A stretch of DNA of 64,000 bases, taken from the NCBI RefSeq assembly GCF_023736155.1, contig NZ_JAMLJJ010000004.1, positions 286,358 to 350,357 of the forward strand, written 5' to 3'. Below, piece by piece: positions 25,822-37,577 of this stretch. Each line of letters opens with the position of its first letter. Position 1 is the stretch's first letter. A model generated the notes under the pieces. That model had not been told where the DNA came from, made no database searches, and saw only the letters and a program-made list of their open reading frames with translations. Source of the DNA: Larsenimonas salina. GTDB taxonomy: Bacteria; Pseudomonadota; Gammaproteobacteria; Pseudomonadales; Halomonadaceae. Made by a program: the position numbers and the translations under genes.

Positions 25822-27267
25822 TCAGTTTTGCTCGATCATTGGGGTTAGATCTTTCGAAACCGCCTCGAGCACGGTCTTCCACTGCAGGTAAGGCTGAGCC
25901 GCCCGCCCGTTGACCAGCACGGAAAACGCCCCCCAGCGGCCACTCTTGGTCCGGAAATAGCCACCGATGGCGCGCACGGGCACCGGCTCGTTAAGCGTTC
26001 CGGTCTTGATCATGACGTTATTCTGAAAGCTGTCGCTGCCGCGCCGGATAAAGCGCATCGGGCCGTTGACCGGGGTTTGCATGCCGGCCACGAACACTGG
26101 AAACAGCGCCGGGCGGTGATACATCGCGTCCAAGAGCGCCACCACACCGTGGGCAGACGTCTTGTTCTGAGGAGTCAGCCCGCTGCCGCTCAGTAGCGTC
26201 ACCGGCCCGTGATCCGGGATGGTCGCGGTAAAGCGCTCAAGCGCAGTGCTTGCGTTGGCAAGCGTTGCCGGCTTGATTGCAGAAAGATTGAGCGCCAGCG
26301 TATCGGCCATGAAGTTGTTGGAGTAATTCATCATACGAAGCAGGAGCTCCTGCATGGTCGGCCCGTCGACGGACGCCAGTACCTTGGCCTGCGGCCCCGG
26401 CCGGCTGGACGTCACCGAGCCGTCGCCACCGACCTTGATGCCGGCCTGCTCGAGCAGATCCGACAGCGTATAGAGACTTTGCTGCGCGGGGTCGGCGCTG
26501 GCCCGGTAGACGTTTCGCGGGTAGGAATCGGCCGCGATCTGTCCTTTCAGGTTCAGCGTATCGATCGAGCCGGTGGTAACTCGCTGTCCGGAGACCGACG
26601 TTGCGCCACTCGCACGGACGGTGGTGATGCTGCTGTCGACTCGAGGCAGGGGTTTGACGCCGAAACAACCGCTGATGCGGGCCGGGTCCCCGACCTCGGC
26701 CCCCGGATAGACCCGAACGCACCAGTTGGCGAAATCGACCGCGGCGGAGGAAAGCAGCGCATCGTAGGCATGGCGCGAGGACGTTCTGGCTCGGCAGCGA
26801 TCGGTGCTCACACACGGCACCGGCCCAAACTGCCATTGACTGACCAACAGATTGCCACGAACACGCTTGATCCCGAGCTGCTTGAGCCCCTGCACCAGCA
26901 TCCAGTAATCGTTTGACGTCAGCCCCGGGTCGCCATCGCCTTCGAGGATCAGATCACCGCGCACCACGCCCTGCTCGATAACGCCATTGGTGACCAGCCG
27001 AGTGGTGAAGCGCTTCTGAGGACCGAACCGATCAAGCGCTGCGGCGGAGGTGTAGAGCTTGCTGACCGAGGCCGGCGTCAGTAGGGTTCTTGGCGCCACC
27101 GAGCCCAGCGAGGTGTTCGTGTCCAGAAGTTCGGCGCTTGCGCTGACATTAAATCCCTTCTCGCCCAATGCCTTGACGGCGTCGAAGCCGGCGGCCTGAG
27201 CGATCACCGGTGCTACGGTCAAGAGTACCGCGCCTACCCAGCGTACTGCGTTACTGCGTCCCTGCAT
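25822..27267 (-). CDS. dacB: D-alanyl-D-alanine carboxypeptidase/endopeptidase (PBP4)
   Basis: Periplasmic class C-type penicillin-binding protein that trims or cleaves peptidoglycan peptide cross-links. 481 residues with a signal peptide (AVLLTVAPVIAQA). The three active-site motifs are present: SVSK at residues 67-70, SNN in MNYSNNFMADTLA, and KTG in MIKTGTLNEP. The large insertion between the first two motifs is typical of PBP4/S13 peptidases. Single gene, convergent with the symporter. Confidence 0.93.
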   Translation of the reverse strand: MQGRSNAVRWVGAVLLTVAPVIAQAAGFDAVKALGEKGFNVSASAELLDTNTSLGSVAPRTLLTPASVSKLYTSAAALDRFGPQKRFTTRLVTNGVIEQGVVRGDLILEGDGDPGLTSNDYWMLVQGLKQLGIKRVRGNLLVSQWQFGPVPCVSTDRCRARTSSRHAYDALLSSAAVDFANWCVRVYPGAEVGDPARISGCFGVKPLPRVDSSITTVRASGATSVSGQRVTTGSIDTLNLKGQIAADSYPRNVYRASADPAQQSLYTLSDLLEQAGIKVGGDGSVTSSRPGPQAKVLASVDGPTMQELLLRMMNYSNNFMADTLALNLSAIKPATLANASTALERFTATIPDHGPVTLLSGSGLTPQNKTSAHGVVALLDAMYHRPALFPVFVAGMQTPVNGPMRFIRRGSDSFQNNVMIKTGTLNEPVPVRAIGGYFRTKSGRWGAFSVLVNGRAAQPYLQWKTVLEAVSKDLTPMIEQN

Positions 27268-27345
27268 GATTGAGCTCCCTGCGTATGTTCACCGCGACAG
27301 CTTACTGATCGATTCAGAAGAAGGACAGAAGGTTCTATTAGAAGA

Positions 27346-28029
27346 CTAAGGCAGAAGGCTTATGTCGAACGTTAAATCGGCGTGAAGTCGCCACAGGGTC
27401 TGACCACTCAGGTCGTATTTACGCTCGAACGGCGTCAGGTACGCACCACCGGGCGAAAACGCAGCAACATCAGGGGACACAGAGGCATTGGCAAGCGTCA
27501 GTGCCTGCGCGAACTCCGTGACATAGAGCTGCCAGTTCGAGCGCAGCTCGAGCCGCCCACCGAGACCCACCAGGGCCGGGAAAACCGGGTGGCCATGCCA
27601 GCGCATCTTCAAGTGGCGCGCTTTCGGATACGGATTGGGGTAGAGCAGAAAATGGTGTGTCGGTTGCCACCGGGCAGCCAGCGCCAGGCGCCAGATATCC
27701 ACCAGATCGGCCCGGACCAGCCGGGCGTTGTCCGGCACCGGACCGTGGTCGCGGCTTAATCGATCAGCGCTGCGGTCAATGCCGATCACCCAGTGATCCG
27801 GAAATCGCTCGGCAAGTTTTCGGGTGGAGACGCCGACGCCGCAGCCGGAATCCAGAATCAGAGGCGCCTGGGCGCTTGAGATCGACTCGGCTACGTCATC
27901 GAATGCGGTCTGGGAATGTGCAGCGATCGGGCGCTGCCAATGCGCGCCCAGAGCTCTGGACACACGCGCCTGAAGCTTGTCGTGAACGCCTGTCTGATTG
28001 GTGAAAATGGGGGAAGAATCTGCCTTCAT
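27346..28029 (-). CDS. TrmB-like SAM-dependent methyltransferase
   Basis: 227-residue class I methyltransferase resembling tRNA (guanine-N7-) methyltransferase. SAM-binding motif I reads LILDSGCGVGVSTRKLAERF, motif II VIGIDRSADRL, and the TrmB-type motif LYPNPYPKARHLKMRW stands where TrmB has FPDPWPKKRHxKRR. The changes relative to TrmB suggest a paralogue rather than the main m7G46 enzyme. I chose ATG 28029; the frame is open to 28119. It is divergent from the FabY gene. Confidence 0.72.
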   Translation of the reverse strand: MKADSSPIFTNQTGVHDKLQARVSRALGAHWQRPIAAHSQTAFDDVAESISSAQAPLILDSGCGVGVSTRKLAERFPDHWVIGIDRSADRLSRDHGPVPDNARLVRADLVDIWRLALAARWQPTHHFLLYPNPYPKARHLKMRWHGHPVFPALVGLGGRLELRSNWQLYVTEFAQALTLANASVSPDVAAFSPGGAYLTPFERKYDLSGQTLWRLHADLTFDISLLP

Positions 28030-28224
28030 TGCCTTGGGTCCAAACCAGCAAAATTCGCATGATACGCCGGATGGGCAAGTCCTGGCAGCCCAGGCGTTTC
28101 TTAAGCCTCGGCTCAGCATGACGCGAGCGTGCGTGCGATGCTATCATCGCAGGATTGTACGCCCATGACAGCATGATGACTGCACGGGCGATCGTCGATA
28201 TGAACGTTTTACGAGGGACGCGGC

Positions 28225-30985
<2,761 letters not shown>

Positions 30986-31009
30986 CAGCCGCTCTGCTTC
31001 GCGTATAAA

Positions 31010-31037
31010 AAAACGGCCACCCTGAGGTGGCCGTTTT
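31010..31037. terminator. Bidirectional rho-independent terminator
   Basis: A 12-bp stem AAAACGGCCACC / GGTGGCCGTTTT with a CTGA loop stands between the rightward ferredoxin and leftward porin genes, preceded by a run of A residues. Confidence 0.93.
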
Positions 31038-31076
31038 CGTTGTGCGTCGTGTGATTCACGGCGTAGGCGCCGCCGT

Positions 31077-32474
31077 TCAAAATTCGTAGGTCGCCAGCAC
31101 TTCGACAATCTGGGATGGCTCATCACGTCCGAAAATGTCTTCGGCGCCCTCATCGGGCAAGGCGACACCGTAGATACCCAAGAGCGTCAGGCGCTCACTG
31201 ACGCGCCAGTTGGCGTAAACATCCAGCTCCTTTGCAAACTCGTCGCTGCCAGCCCCGGCAACGTCTGCATCATCGAGGCGAAAGCGATAGGCTAGAAGCC
31301 CCGTTTCAAGATCGTCTCTCGGGGCGATCGAGGCTTTCAGCATATCGACCTTCAAGTTGCTGTTGAACAGCATGTATTCGCCGACGACCTCCCCCATGAA
31401 CCAGTTACCCCAACCGCCTGCAAATTCGTAGAACAATGTATCGTAGCGTGGGCTGAACTCAGCGTAGCGATAGGCCAGTTCGGGCCGCCAGGGCGTTTCG
31501 GTAAAGGTGTAGGTGCTTTGGAGATACCAGGCGTGCTCGCTGAGATTTTGGGCATCGTTGCGCTCGTGCACGTACTGCCCCCCGAGCGCCCAGCCTGGCA
31601 GGCGTTCAAGAGGCCTGCCCTTGAGCCGTACGTTCCAGACCGCCATGCCGTCGCGGCTCTGTGTGTCGCTGTCTTCGATCTTCAGATAGGCACCGCCCAG
31701 CTTGGCGCGCTCGGCAAACGTATAGGACGCATTGATGCCATTGAGGGTTGTTTCAACGTTCGGGCCGCCCTGCTTGTACTTGTCGGCCTCAAGGCGAAAC
31801 AGGTCGGCATGAACGCCGCCCGAGTCAAATGAGGCCACAGCCGCATTCTTGAACCCTTGGCTTGCGCCGATGTAGTAGCCGCCATATTTTCCAGTGTCGG
31901 TGAATCCATCCCCGATCAAAAAGCCCTCGCCAAACATGAACTGCTGTCGGCCGAGTGACAGCGTAATGGCGTCGTCGTCCAGCGCATCAAACAGCGTACC
32001 GCTTTGCCAACCGACGTAGGCGCGATCGATCCGGGCATTTTCGGGATGATCAGGCGTCGCCCCCGACGCATCGCCGTACCGGTTGCCCCGGGTCATGCTG
32101 GTGACCGCGGTCAGCCCTGCGAACACCTTGCTCCGCCCCGTATCGAGTTCAAAGCGAAGCGTGGGCATCGCCGTGGCCTCCCACCAGCCGGGATTTTGCC
32201 GTGTAGGCGAGCCTCCGATCGAGCGTGTGGCGCCGAAATTGGCGTTTTTGGTCGCAGCGCCAAACGCAAACGCCTTGAACCCGCCATAAAGCCGAACCCC
32301 TGAATTACTTTCATACAGCGTATGTGGCGCAGAAGGCTCCTGAATACCGGGGTCGATGTAATCCAGATCGGTTACTGCCGCCTGCGCTGGCGCTGTCATC
32401 ACCATGCCGGCCTCGAGTGCGCTCAGCCAGAAGATGGCGTGACGTGCGCGTGTCCTGATTGTTCGTTGTTGCAT
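31077..32474 (-). CDS. Outer-membrane beta-barrel protein, alginate-export-like
   Basis: 465 residues with a signal peptide ending APAQA. The mature part is rich in alternating aromatic strands (SGVRLYGGFKAFAFG, LRFELDTGRSKVFAGLTAV, LSLGRQQFMFGEGFLIGDGF) and ends in ATYEF, the terminal phenylalanine signature of outer-membrane barrels. It resembles the alginate-export (AlgE-like) porin family. No alginate biosynthesis genes are nearby, so a general or other polysaccharide channel is as likely. A 197-base gap separates it from the divergent MATE gene. Confidence 0.72.
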   Translation of the reverse strand: MQQRTIRTRARHAIFWLSALEAGMVMTAPAQAAVTDLDYIDPGIQEPSAPHTLYESNSGVRLYGGFKAFAFGAATKNANFGATRSIGGSPTRQNPGWWEATAMPTLRFELDTGRSKVFAGLTAVTSMTRGNRYGDASGATPDHPENARIDRAYVGWQSGTLFDALDDDAITLSLGRQQFMFGEGFLIGDGFTDTGKYGGYYIGASQGFKNAAVASFDSGGVHADLFRLEADKYKQGGPNVETTLNGINASYTFAERAKLGGAYLKIEDSDTQSRDGMAVWNVRLKGRPLERLPGWALGGQYVHERNDAQNLSEHAWYLQSTYTFTETPWRPELAYRYAEFSPRYDTLFYEFAGGWGNWFMGEVVGEYMLFNSNLKVDMLKASIAPRDDLETGLLAYRFRLDDADVAGAGSDEFAKELDVYANWRVSERLTLLGIYGVALPDEGAEDIFGRDEPSQIVEVLATYEF

Positions 32475-32671
32475 TACCTAGTCCAAAAACGGAGCCGAAG
32501 GCTCGGCTCGAAGGAAAACCACATCACACTGCCTCGCTTCGATGGGTTTCTCATGAAAAAACAAAAGCGTAGACCGTTCGGTCCGATAATGACGTACCAT
32601 TTCTTTATTGTTGCCGGCCCTTTGCTCGCTCGGCCCTTTCGGCTTTCGCTTTTACTACGCTGGACATTCTG

Positions 32672-34006
32672 ATGCTCTCGACATCACCGAACGCTTTCGC
32701 CAAGGTGTGGCGGCTTTCATGGCCGATCATTCTTTCCAATATCACGGTGCCCTTGCTGGGCCTGGTCGACACGGCAGTGGTCGGTCACTTGAGCGATGCG
32801 CGCTATCTGGCTGCGGTCACTCTTGGGGCGACGCTTTTCAGTTTTCTGTTCTGGGGCTTTGGCTTTTTAAGAATGGGAACGACCGGACTGACGTCACAAG
32901 CGGTTGGGCGCGAGGATTCAAGCGCCGTGCGGCATCTTATCGGGCAATCGCTGCTCATGGCCCTTGGGATCGGCCTGGCCCTGATCGCATTTTCAACGCC
33001 TTTGATCGAGTTCGGGCTCTGGCTGCTTCAAGGGTCATCCGACACTCAAGCACTCGCCGCCAGCTACGCCCATATTCGAATCCTCTCGGCGCCGGCAGTC
33101 CTTGCCAATTACGCCATCATCGGCTGGTTTTTAGGGCAGCAGAACAGCCGCGTCACCCTGCTTTTAATGGTCACCAGCAATACGATCAATATCGTGCTGG
33201 ATCTGTGGTTCGTGCTTGGTTTTGGCCTCAAGAGCGATGGCGTTGCCACCGCCACCGTCATTGCCGATTATTCGGCCTGCACGCTCGGGCTCTTGCTGGT
33301 CGCGCGCCAGCTTGCCTCGGTAGGCGGGCACTGGCAGCCGGAGCGTCTGTTTCGATGGCGTGCTTATGGCGAACTCTTTCGAGTCAATCACCATCTGTTC
33401 GTACGCACCTTGTGCCTATTGTTCGCGATGGCTTTTTTCACCGCGCAGGGCGCCCGCATGGATACGGTGACGCTTGCGGCCAACGCGGTATTGATGCAGC
33501 TGGTCATGATGACGTCCTACGGACTGGATGGGTTTGCCAACGCAGCGGAGGCTCTGACCGGAAAGGCTGTCGGCGCCAACGACTGGCAGGCGTTCGGTCG
33601 CGACGTGCGCGCCTGCACGCTGTTCTCGCTGCTGACGGCGGTCACGGCCTCGCTGGCCTTCTTGGGGTTTGGGAATGAGCTGATCGGGCTTCTAACCGAC
33701 ATCGACGAGGTTCGCGGTTATGCCGCCACGTATCTACCATGGGTGGTCGTCCTGCCTATTGTGGCGGTATGGAGCTATTTGCTGGACGGCATTTTCATCG
33801 GCGCTATCCAAACTCGCGCCATGCGCGACACTATGGTGATGTCGCTTGCCATCTATCTTCTGTGCTGGCTGATGACCCGCCCGCTCGACAATGCCGGCCT
33901 CTGGCTTTCCTTTACGATGTTCATGCTGGTGAGATCGGCAAGCCTTGGGCTGGTTTATCAGCGCAAACGACGCACACAGTGGTGTCGCTCTTCGTCGTCA
34001 TCCTAG
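32672..34006 (+). CDS. MATE family efflux transporter (DinF branch)
   Basis: 444-residue inner-membrane drug/Na+ or H+ antiporter with about twelve helices. DinF-type features include IILSNITVPLLGLVDTAVVGHLSDARYL at the N terminus (motif PLLGLVDTAVVGH), RMGTTGLTSQAVGRED, and the mirrored second half containing YGLDGFANAAEALTGKAVG. Substrate unknown; cationic drugs or oxidised products are usual for the family. Single gene. Confidence 0.9.
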   Translation: MLSTSPNAFAKVWRLSWPIILSNITVPLLGLVDTAVVGHLSDARYLAAVTLGATLFSFLFWGFGFLRMGTTGLTSQAVGREDSSAVRHLIGQSLLMALGIGLALIAFSTPLIEFGLWLLQGSSDTQALAASYAHIRILSAPAVLANYAIIGWFLGQQNSRVTLLLMVTSNTINIVLDLWFVLGFGLKSDGVATATVIADYSACTLGLLLVARQLASVGGHWQPERLFRWRAYGELFRVNHHLFVRTLCLLFAMAFFTAQGARMDTVTLAANAVLMQLVMMTSYGLDGFANAAEALTGKAVGANDWQAFGRDVRACTLFSLLTAVTASLAFLGFGNELIGLLTDIDEVRGYAATYLPWVVVLPIVAVWSYLLDGIFIGAIQTRAMRDTMVMSLAIYLLCWLMTRPLDNAGLWLSFTMFMLVRSASLGLVYQRKRRTQWCRSSSSS

Positions 34007-34093
34007 GAAAGGGCCAATGCAGCGCTTTCACTAAGCAACAATAGGTTAATTTAGATTACAATCATCTGATCCCATACGACCAGGGCTTTAGGC

Positions 34094-37015
34094 ATGCACT
34101 TGATCGGCCATCTACACACATTCAGTTTCCGACGATTTTTTTTAAATGACCGCTATACCCTGCTCACACTGGGTCTTTTGGCGGCGCTGCTTGGGTATAG
34201 CCAGATTTCTTCGAGTTATGCTGCCTGGCGACCGATGCACTACCTGAGCCTTCATACGCTGGTTGAAATGGCCTCTATTATCTTGGCACTGATGGCAGTG
34301 GGCGCCCTAATCATGGGCTATCAGCGACAGATTCCCAGGGCAATCGTCCTGATGGCAACGCTTTATGGTCTTTCTGCACTGTTCGACCTCTTGCACACGT
34401 TGACCTTCCCCGGTATGCCCGCCTTTCTGGGTCAGCCGGCCTCGATGGATTTAACGCTACGCTACTGGATACTTGGTCGATTCTGCTCGGTAGGTGCGCT
34501 CTTGATCGCGGGATTTGCGGGCTCGGCCCTGTGGCCTGCGCGAAGCCGTTGGTATGGCTGCGGTTTCGGCGCGCTCTTTTTCATGACGACCTGTCTCATC
34601 ATCATGCAAGACACGGCCTTGCCGGTGCTTTACGAAAACGGCAATGGCCTGACGACCCCCAAGATTCTGGTCGAGTGGGCCTTCGTGGTGGCAAGCCTGT
34701 GTGCTGGCGCCCTTCTTTACGTCAATCGCCAGTTAGCGAGCTTTGTCGATACTCATCAGCTTGCGGCAGCGGCCTGGATCACAGGGCTTTCGGAAATCTG
34801 TTTCACGCTTTATGCATCCTCCTACGACGGTTACAGCCTCATCGGCCATGTCTATAAGCTGATTGCTTACGCTCTGGTCTTTCGGGCCACCTTTCTTGCA
34901 AGTCTCAAGCAACCATATAGCCAACTGGCTCAAGCCAAGCAGACGCTCGCCCATACGGAGCAACGCTGGCAATACGCCCTTAATGGGTCGAAAACCGGTG
35001 TATGGGACTACGACGTTTTGAAAAACGACGCCTATCACTCGCCTCAAACCCACCGCATGCTGGGCCATACCAATCTGGAAATTCTAAACGGACCGGCCGA
35101 GCATATATGGGCACAGGTGCATCCTGACGACCTCCCCGGCCTGAAGCAGGTCTGCCATAGACACCTCTATGATGGCGCACCTGCAATTCACCACGAATAC
35201 CGGCTTCTCGATGCCCATGGCCACTGGGTATGGGTTGAAGCTCATGGCCAGGCCATGGAGCACGATGACCAACACCAACCGCTTCGTGTGGTCGGTACGA
35301 TCACTATCATCGATCAACGAAAAGAGCAGGAGTGGCAACTCGAACAAACGCAAGGGCGGCTTCAAGCCATGTTCGATGCCTCCCCTCTCGGGATGGCTCT
35401 GATCGATTCAGAGGGCACTATTCAGGAATCGAATTCCGCCATGGCCGAACTCTTTCCTCATACTCAGGCGCCCTTGAAAAAAGCCAGGCTGTTCAATGGC
35501 CTTGACGGCAAGGACGTTCGGCGGCTGCTCGTTGACTGGCGAGAGTACATCGCGCCTCCGAGAGAGACGTATCTTCCGGTGACGTTTCGACGCGAGTATC
35601 AGTTGGATACCGCAGCAGGCTCAAACCGCTGGATCGAATGGAATCTACTGGCGCTGGCCAATGAGCCGCTTTATCTGGTACTTGTCGAAGACATCAACGA
35701 ACGTCGCCACGCAACCGATCTTTTGACCGAAAACGCAGCGCTTTATCAGGGCATTTTCGAAAGCGGCAACGCCATAAAACTGCTGATCGACCCGGTTCAT
35801 GGCGCCATATACGATGCAAACCCACTGGCCGCGGATTATTACGGCCATGACCTCTCGACCCTTCGCACAATGACGATTCAGGCGCTCAGCGGGGAACCCG
35901 AAAGCAACGTCAAACAGCGTCTCATGCAGGCACAGTTGCACTCGATTCTGCAGTTCGAGACCACACACCGCACGGCTCACGGCGAATACCGCGCCGTGGA
36001 GGTGCATATAGGTCCCGTGCGTATCGAGGGGTACTTGCTGATGTTTTGCATCGTGCATGACATCGAAGACAGAAAACGTGCCGAACAGGCACTCAGCAGG
36101 GCCAATGCGCGCCTAAAGGCCCAGGGCCTCAGTCGAAAGCAACTGACGTCGCTTAGTAAACGAATGCATGGCGCAACGACATTCGATGATCTCGCCTCGG
36201 TCATCGCGCACGACATACCCTTTTGCTTTCCGGGCACCCAAGGTGTCCTTCACCTGACAATCGAAGAGCTGAGTGACCCCATTGAGCGTGAATGGGCGCC
36301 TGAAAGACCTATCAACGTCACATTTACGGTGCTTGAGGACATCATGATCGGTGAGCGGTGTATTGGCTCACTCGAGCTCGACACCCCACTTGAGGACGCG
36401 GTCGACCAGGAATGGCTGCAGCAGTATGCCCGCGACTGCATCAACTCGATGATTCTTGCAGTCTTGAATCTAAGGCTTCTTGAACGCCTGCATCAGGAAG
36501 CTTACCGGGACCCGCTGACCAAGCTCTACAATCGCCGTCAGCTTGACAGCGAGCTTCCGACTCGACTGAGCGCTGCTTCTGACACGTCGCCACTGACACT
36601 GGTCTTTCTGGACATCGATCACTTCAAGACCTTGAACGACACCTATGGTCATGACATGGGCGATGAAGTGCTAAGGCGCCTGGCAGGCATGATCGAGCAG
36701 TGCCTTGGCGCGGCGGATATGGCCTGTCGCTTCGGCGGTGAGGAGTTCGTACTGGTCATGAGCAATGAGTCCATGGCGGGAGCATACAAAAGAGTCCAAA
36801 GTCTTCTTGATGGAGTCATGTCAGAAAAAGTGGCGTCAAACGGCCATATGGTGGAGGGATTCAGTTTCTCGGCCGGCATCGCTCAAGCCACGCGACCAGC
36901 GCGTAACCCTGCCATTTTGATCGAGCACGCCGACAGCGCGCTCTATCAGGCCAAGGCACAGGGGCGTGCCCGGATCGTTTGTGCGACTGAGCATCCACTG
37001 TCTTACAGTCGCTGA
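34094..37015 (+). CDS. MASE3-PAS-GGDEF diguanylate cyclase
   Basis: 973-residue membrane sensor that probably makes cyclic di-GMP. Residues 1-270 form a MASE3-like membrane sensor with about eight helices (HTLVEMASIILALMAVGALI, DLLHTLTFPGMP, YDGYSLIGHVYKLIAYALVF). PAS-type modules follow at roughly 290-420, 425-550 and 555-680, then a GAF-like or linker segment and the catalytic domain. The active site reads GGEEF at 881-885. The inhibitory I-site (RxxD five residues before) is absent: the position reads GAAD. No EAL domain. TACAAT near 34052 could be a -10 element. Confidence 0.87.
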   Translation: MHLIGHLHTFSFRRFFLNDRYTLLTLGLLAALLGYSQISSSYAAWRPMHYLSLHTLVEMASIILALMAVGALIMGYQRQIPRAIVLMATLYGLSALFDLLHTLTFPGMPAFLGQPASMDLTLRYWILGRFCSVGALLIAGFAGSALWPARSRWYGCGFGALFFMTTCLIIMQDTALPVLYENGNGLTTPKILVEWAFVVASLCAGALLYVNRQLASFVDTHQLAAAAWITGLSEICFTLYASSYDGYSLIGHVYKLIAYALVFRATFLASLKQPYSQLAQAKQTLAHTEQRWQYALNGSKTGVWDYDVLKNDAYHSPQTHRMLGHTNLEILNGPAEHIWAQVHPDDLPGLKQVCHRHLYDGAPAIHHEYRLLDAHGHWVWVEAHGQAMEHDDQHQPLRVVGTITIIDQRKEQEWQLEQTQGRLQAMFDASPLGMALIDSEGTIQESNSAMAELFPHTQAPLKKARLFNGLDGKDVRRLLVDWREYIAPPRETYLPVTFRREYQLDTAAGSNRWIEWNLLALANEPLYLVLVEDINERRHATDLLTENAALYQGIFESGNAIKLLIDPVHGAIYDANPLAADYYGHDLSTLRTMTIQALSGEPESNVKQRLMQAQLHSILQFETTHRTAHGEYRAVEVHIGPVRIEGYLLMFCIVHDIEDRKRAEQALSRANARLKAQGLSRKQLTSLSKRMHGATTFDDLASVIAHDIPFCFPGTQGVLHLTIEELSDPIEREWAPERPINVTFTVLEDIMIGERCIGSLELDTPLEDAVDQEWLQQYARDCINSMILAVLNLRLLERLHQEAYRDPLTKLYNRRQLDSELPTRLSAASDTSPLTLVFLDIDHFKTLNDTYGHDMGDEVLRRLAGMIEQCLGAADMACRFGGEEFVLVMSNESMAGAYKRVQSLLDGVMSEKVASNGHMVEGFSFSAGIAQATRPARNPAILIEHADSALYQAKAQGRARIVCATEHPLSYSR

Positions 37016-37098
37016 AGGCTCACACGGCCTTGGGCATCTTCTCAAAATACGAGCGACTATAGATGACGGCTTGGCTCAGGGCTGACCAGAGCCATTTA

Positions 37099-37308
37099 TC
37101 ACTCCCGCCGCGTTGACGTCGGATGCGCCGTACTGCGCGGAGAAGGCAGATCCTTGTACTCATTCGCCATGCGTGAGGAAAAGCGACGAGGGTACAGACT
37201 CAAGCGCTCGTTTTGACAGAACACCCGCTGTTCCGACGTCTGCCAATGGCAGATATAGGCCGATCCCGAAGAGGAACGCACGCTATTGGTTACCTTTGTC
37301 ATAAGCAT
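37099..37308 (-). CDS. Doubtful small hypothetical protein
   Basis: A 69-codon open frame beginning MLMTKVTNSVRSSSGS. It has ordinary codon use, contains two cysteines, no membrane segment, and an arginine/serine-rich C terminus. No good ribosome-binding site precedes either the ATG at 37308 or that at 37302, and I recognise no family. It may be a chance ORF; listed because it is the only candidate in a long gap. Confidence 0.25.
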   Translation of the reverse strand: MLMTKVTNSVRSSSGSAYICHWQTSEQRVFCQNERLSLYPRRFSSRMANEYKDLPSPRSTAHPTSTRRE

Positions 37309-37478
37309 CCCGCTAATGTTTGGATATTGTTGTCGTCCTGTTTTTACTTTAGCGAACACTGTGCTCTTTGAAAGTATCAGCTCTCCCCTTTTTTAATGCG
37401 ATCTTGTCACATAAAGAGCCTCTCATATTCCATGCAACTATACTTCCACCGCAGTATCACTCGCTGATACCAGCCAAT

Positions 37479-37522
37479 ACGCGATAGTTGGTGCTCTTTA
37501 ACGCGATAGTTGGTGTTCTTTA
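37479..37522. repeat. 22-bp tandem direct repeat upstream of the voltage-sensor-like gene
   Basis: The unit ACGCGATAGTTGGTGCTCTT plus TA occupies 37479-37500 and is repeated head to tail at 37501-37522 with a single C-to-T change. It lies 55 bases before the next gene, in its promoter region. Either a recent slippage duplication or a double regulator site. Confidence 0.9.
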
Positions 37523-37577
37523 GAGCGGTGCGTGTCTAGACTGGCGTCTGATCAGTTTACGCATGAAAGGAGCTTGC

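Larger units (their letters stand above)
37016..37577. other. 562-base gap with one doubtful small ORF and a tandem repeat
   Basis: The segment between the diguanylate cyclase and the voltage-sensor-like gene becomes AT-richer toward its right end. It holds the low-confidence leftward ORF at 37099-37308 and a 22-bp tandem duplication at 37479-37522. No terminator with a T-tract, RNA gene or transposon remnant was recognised. Confidence 0.6.

Noticed and set aside
32608..33678. 356-codon rightward frame overlapping the MATE gene
   Set aside because: It is out of frame with the clear DinF-type protein and gives a low-complexity translation without a family.
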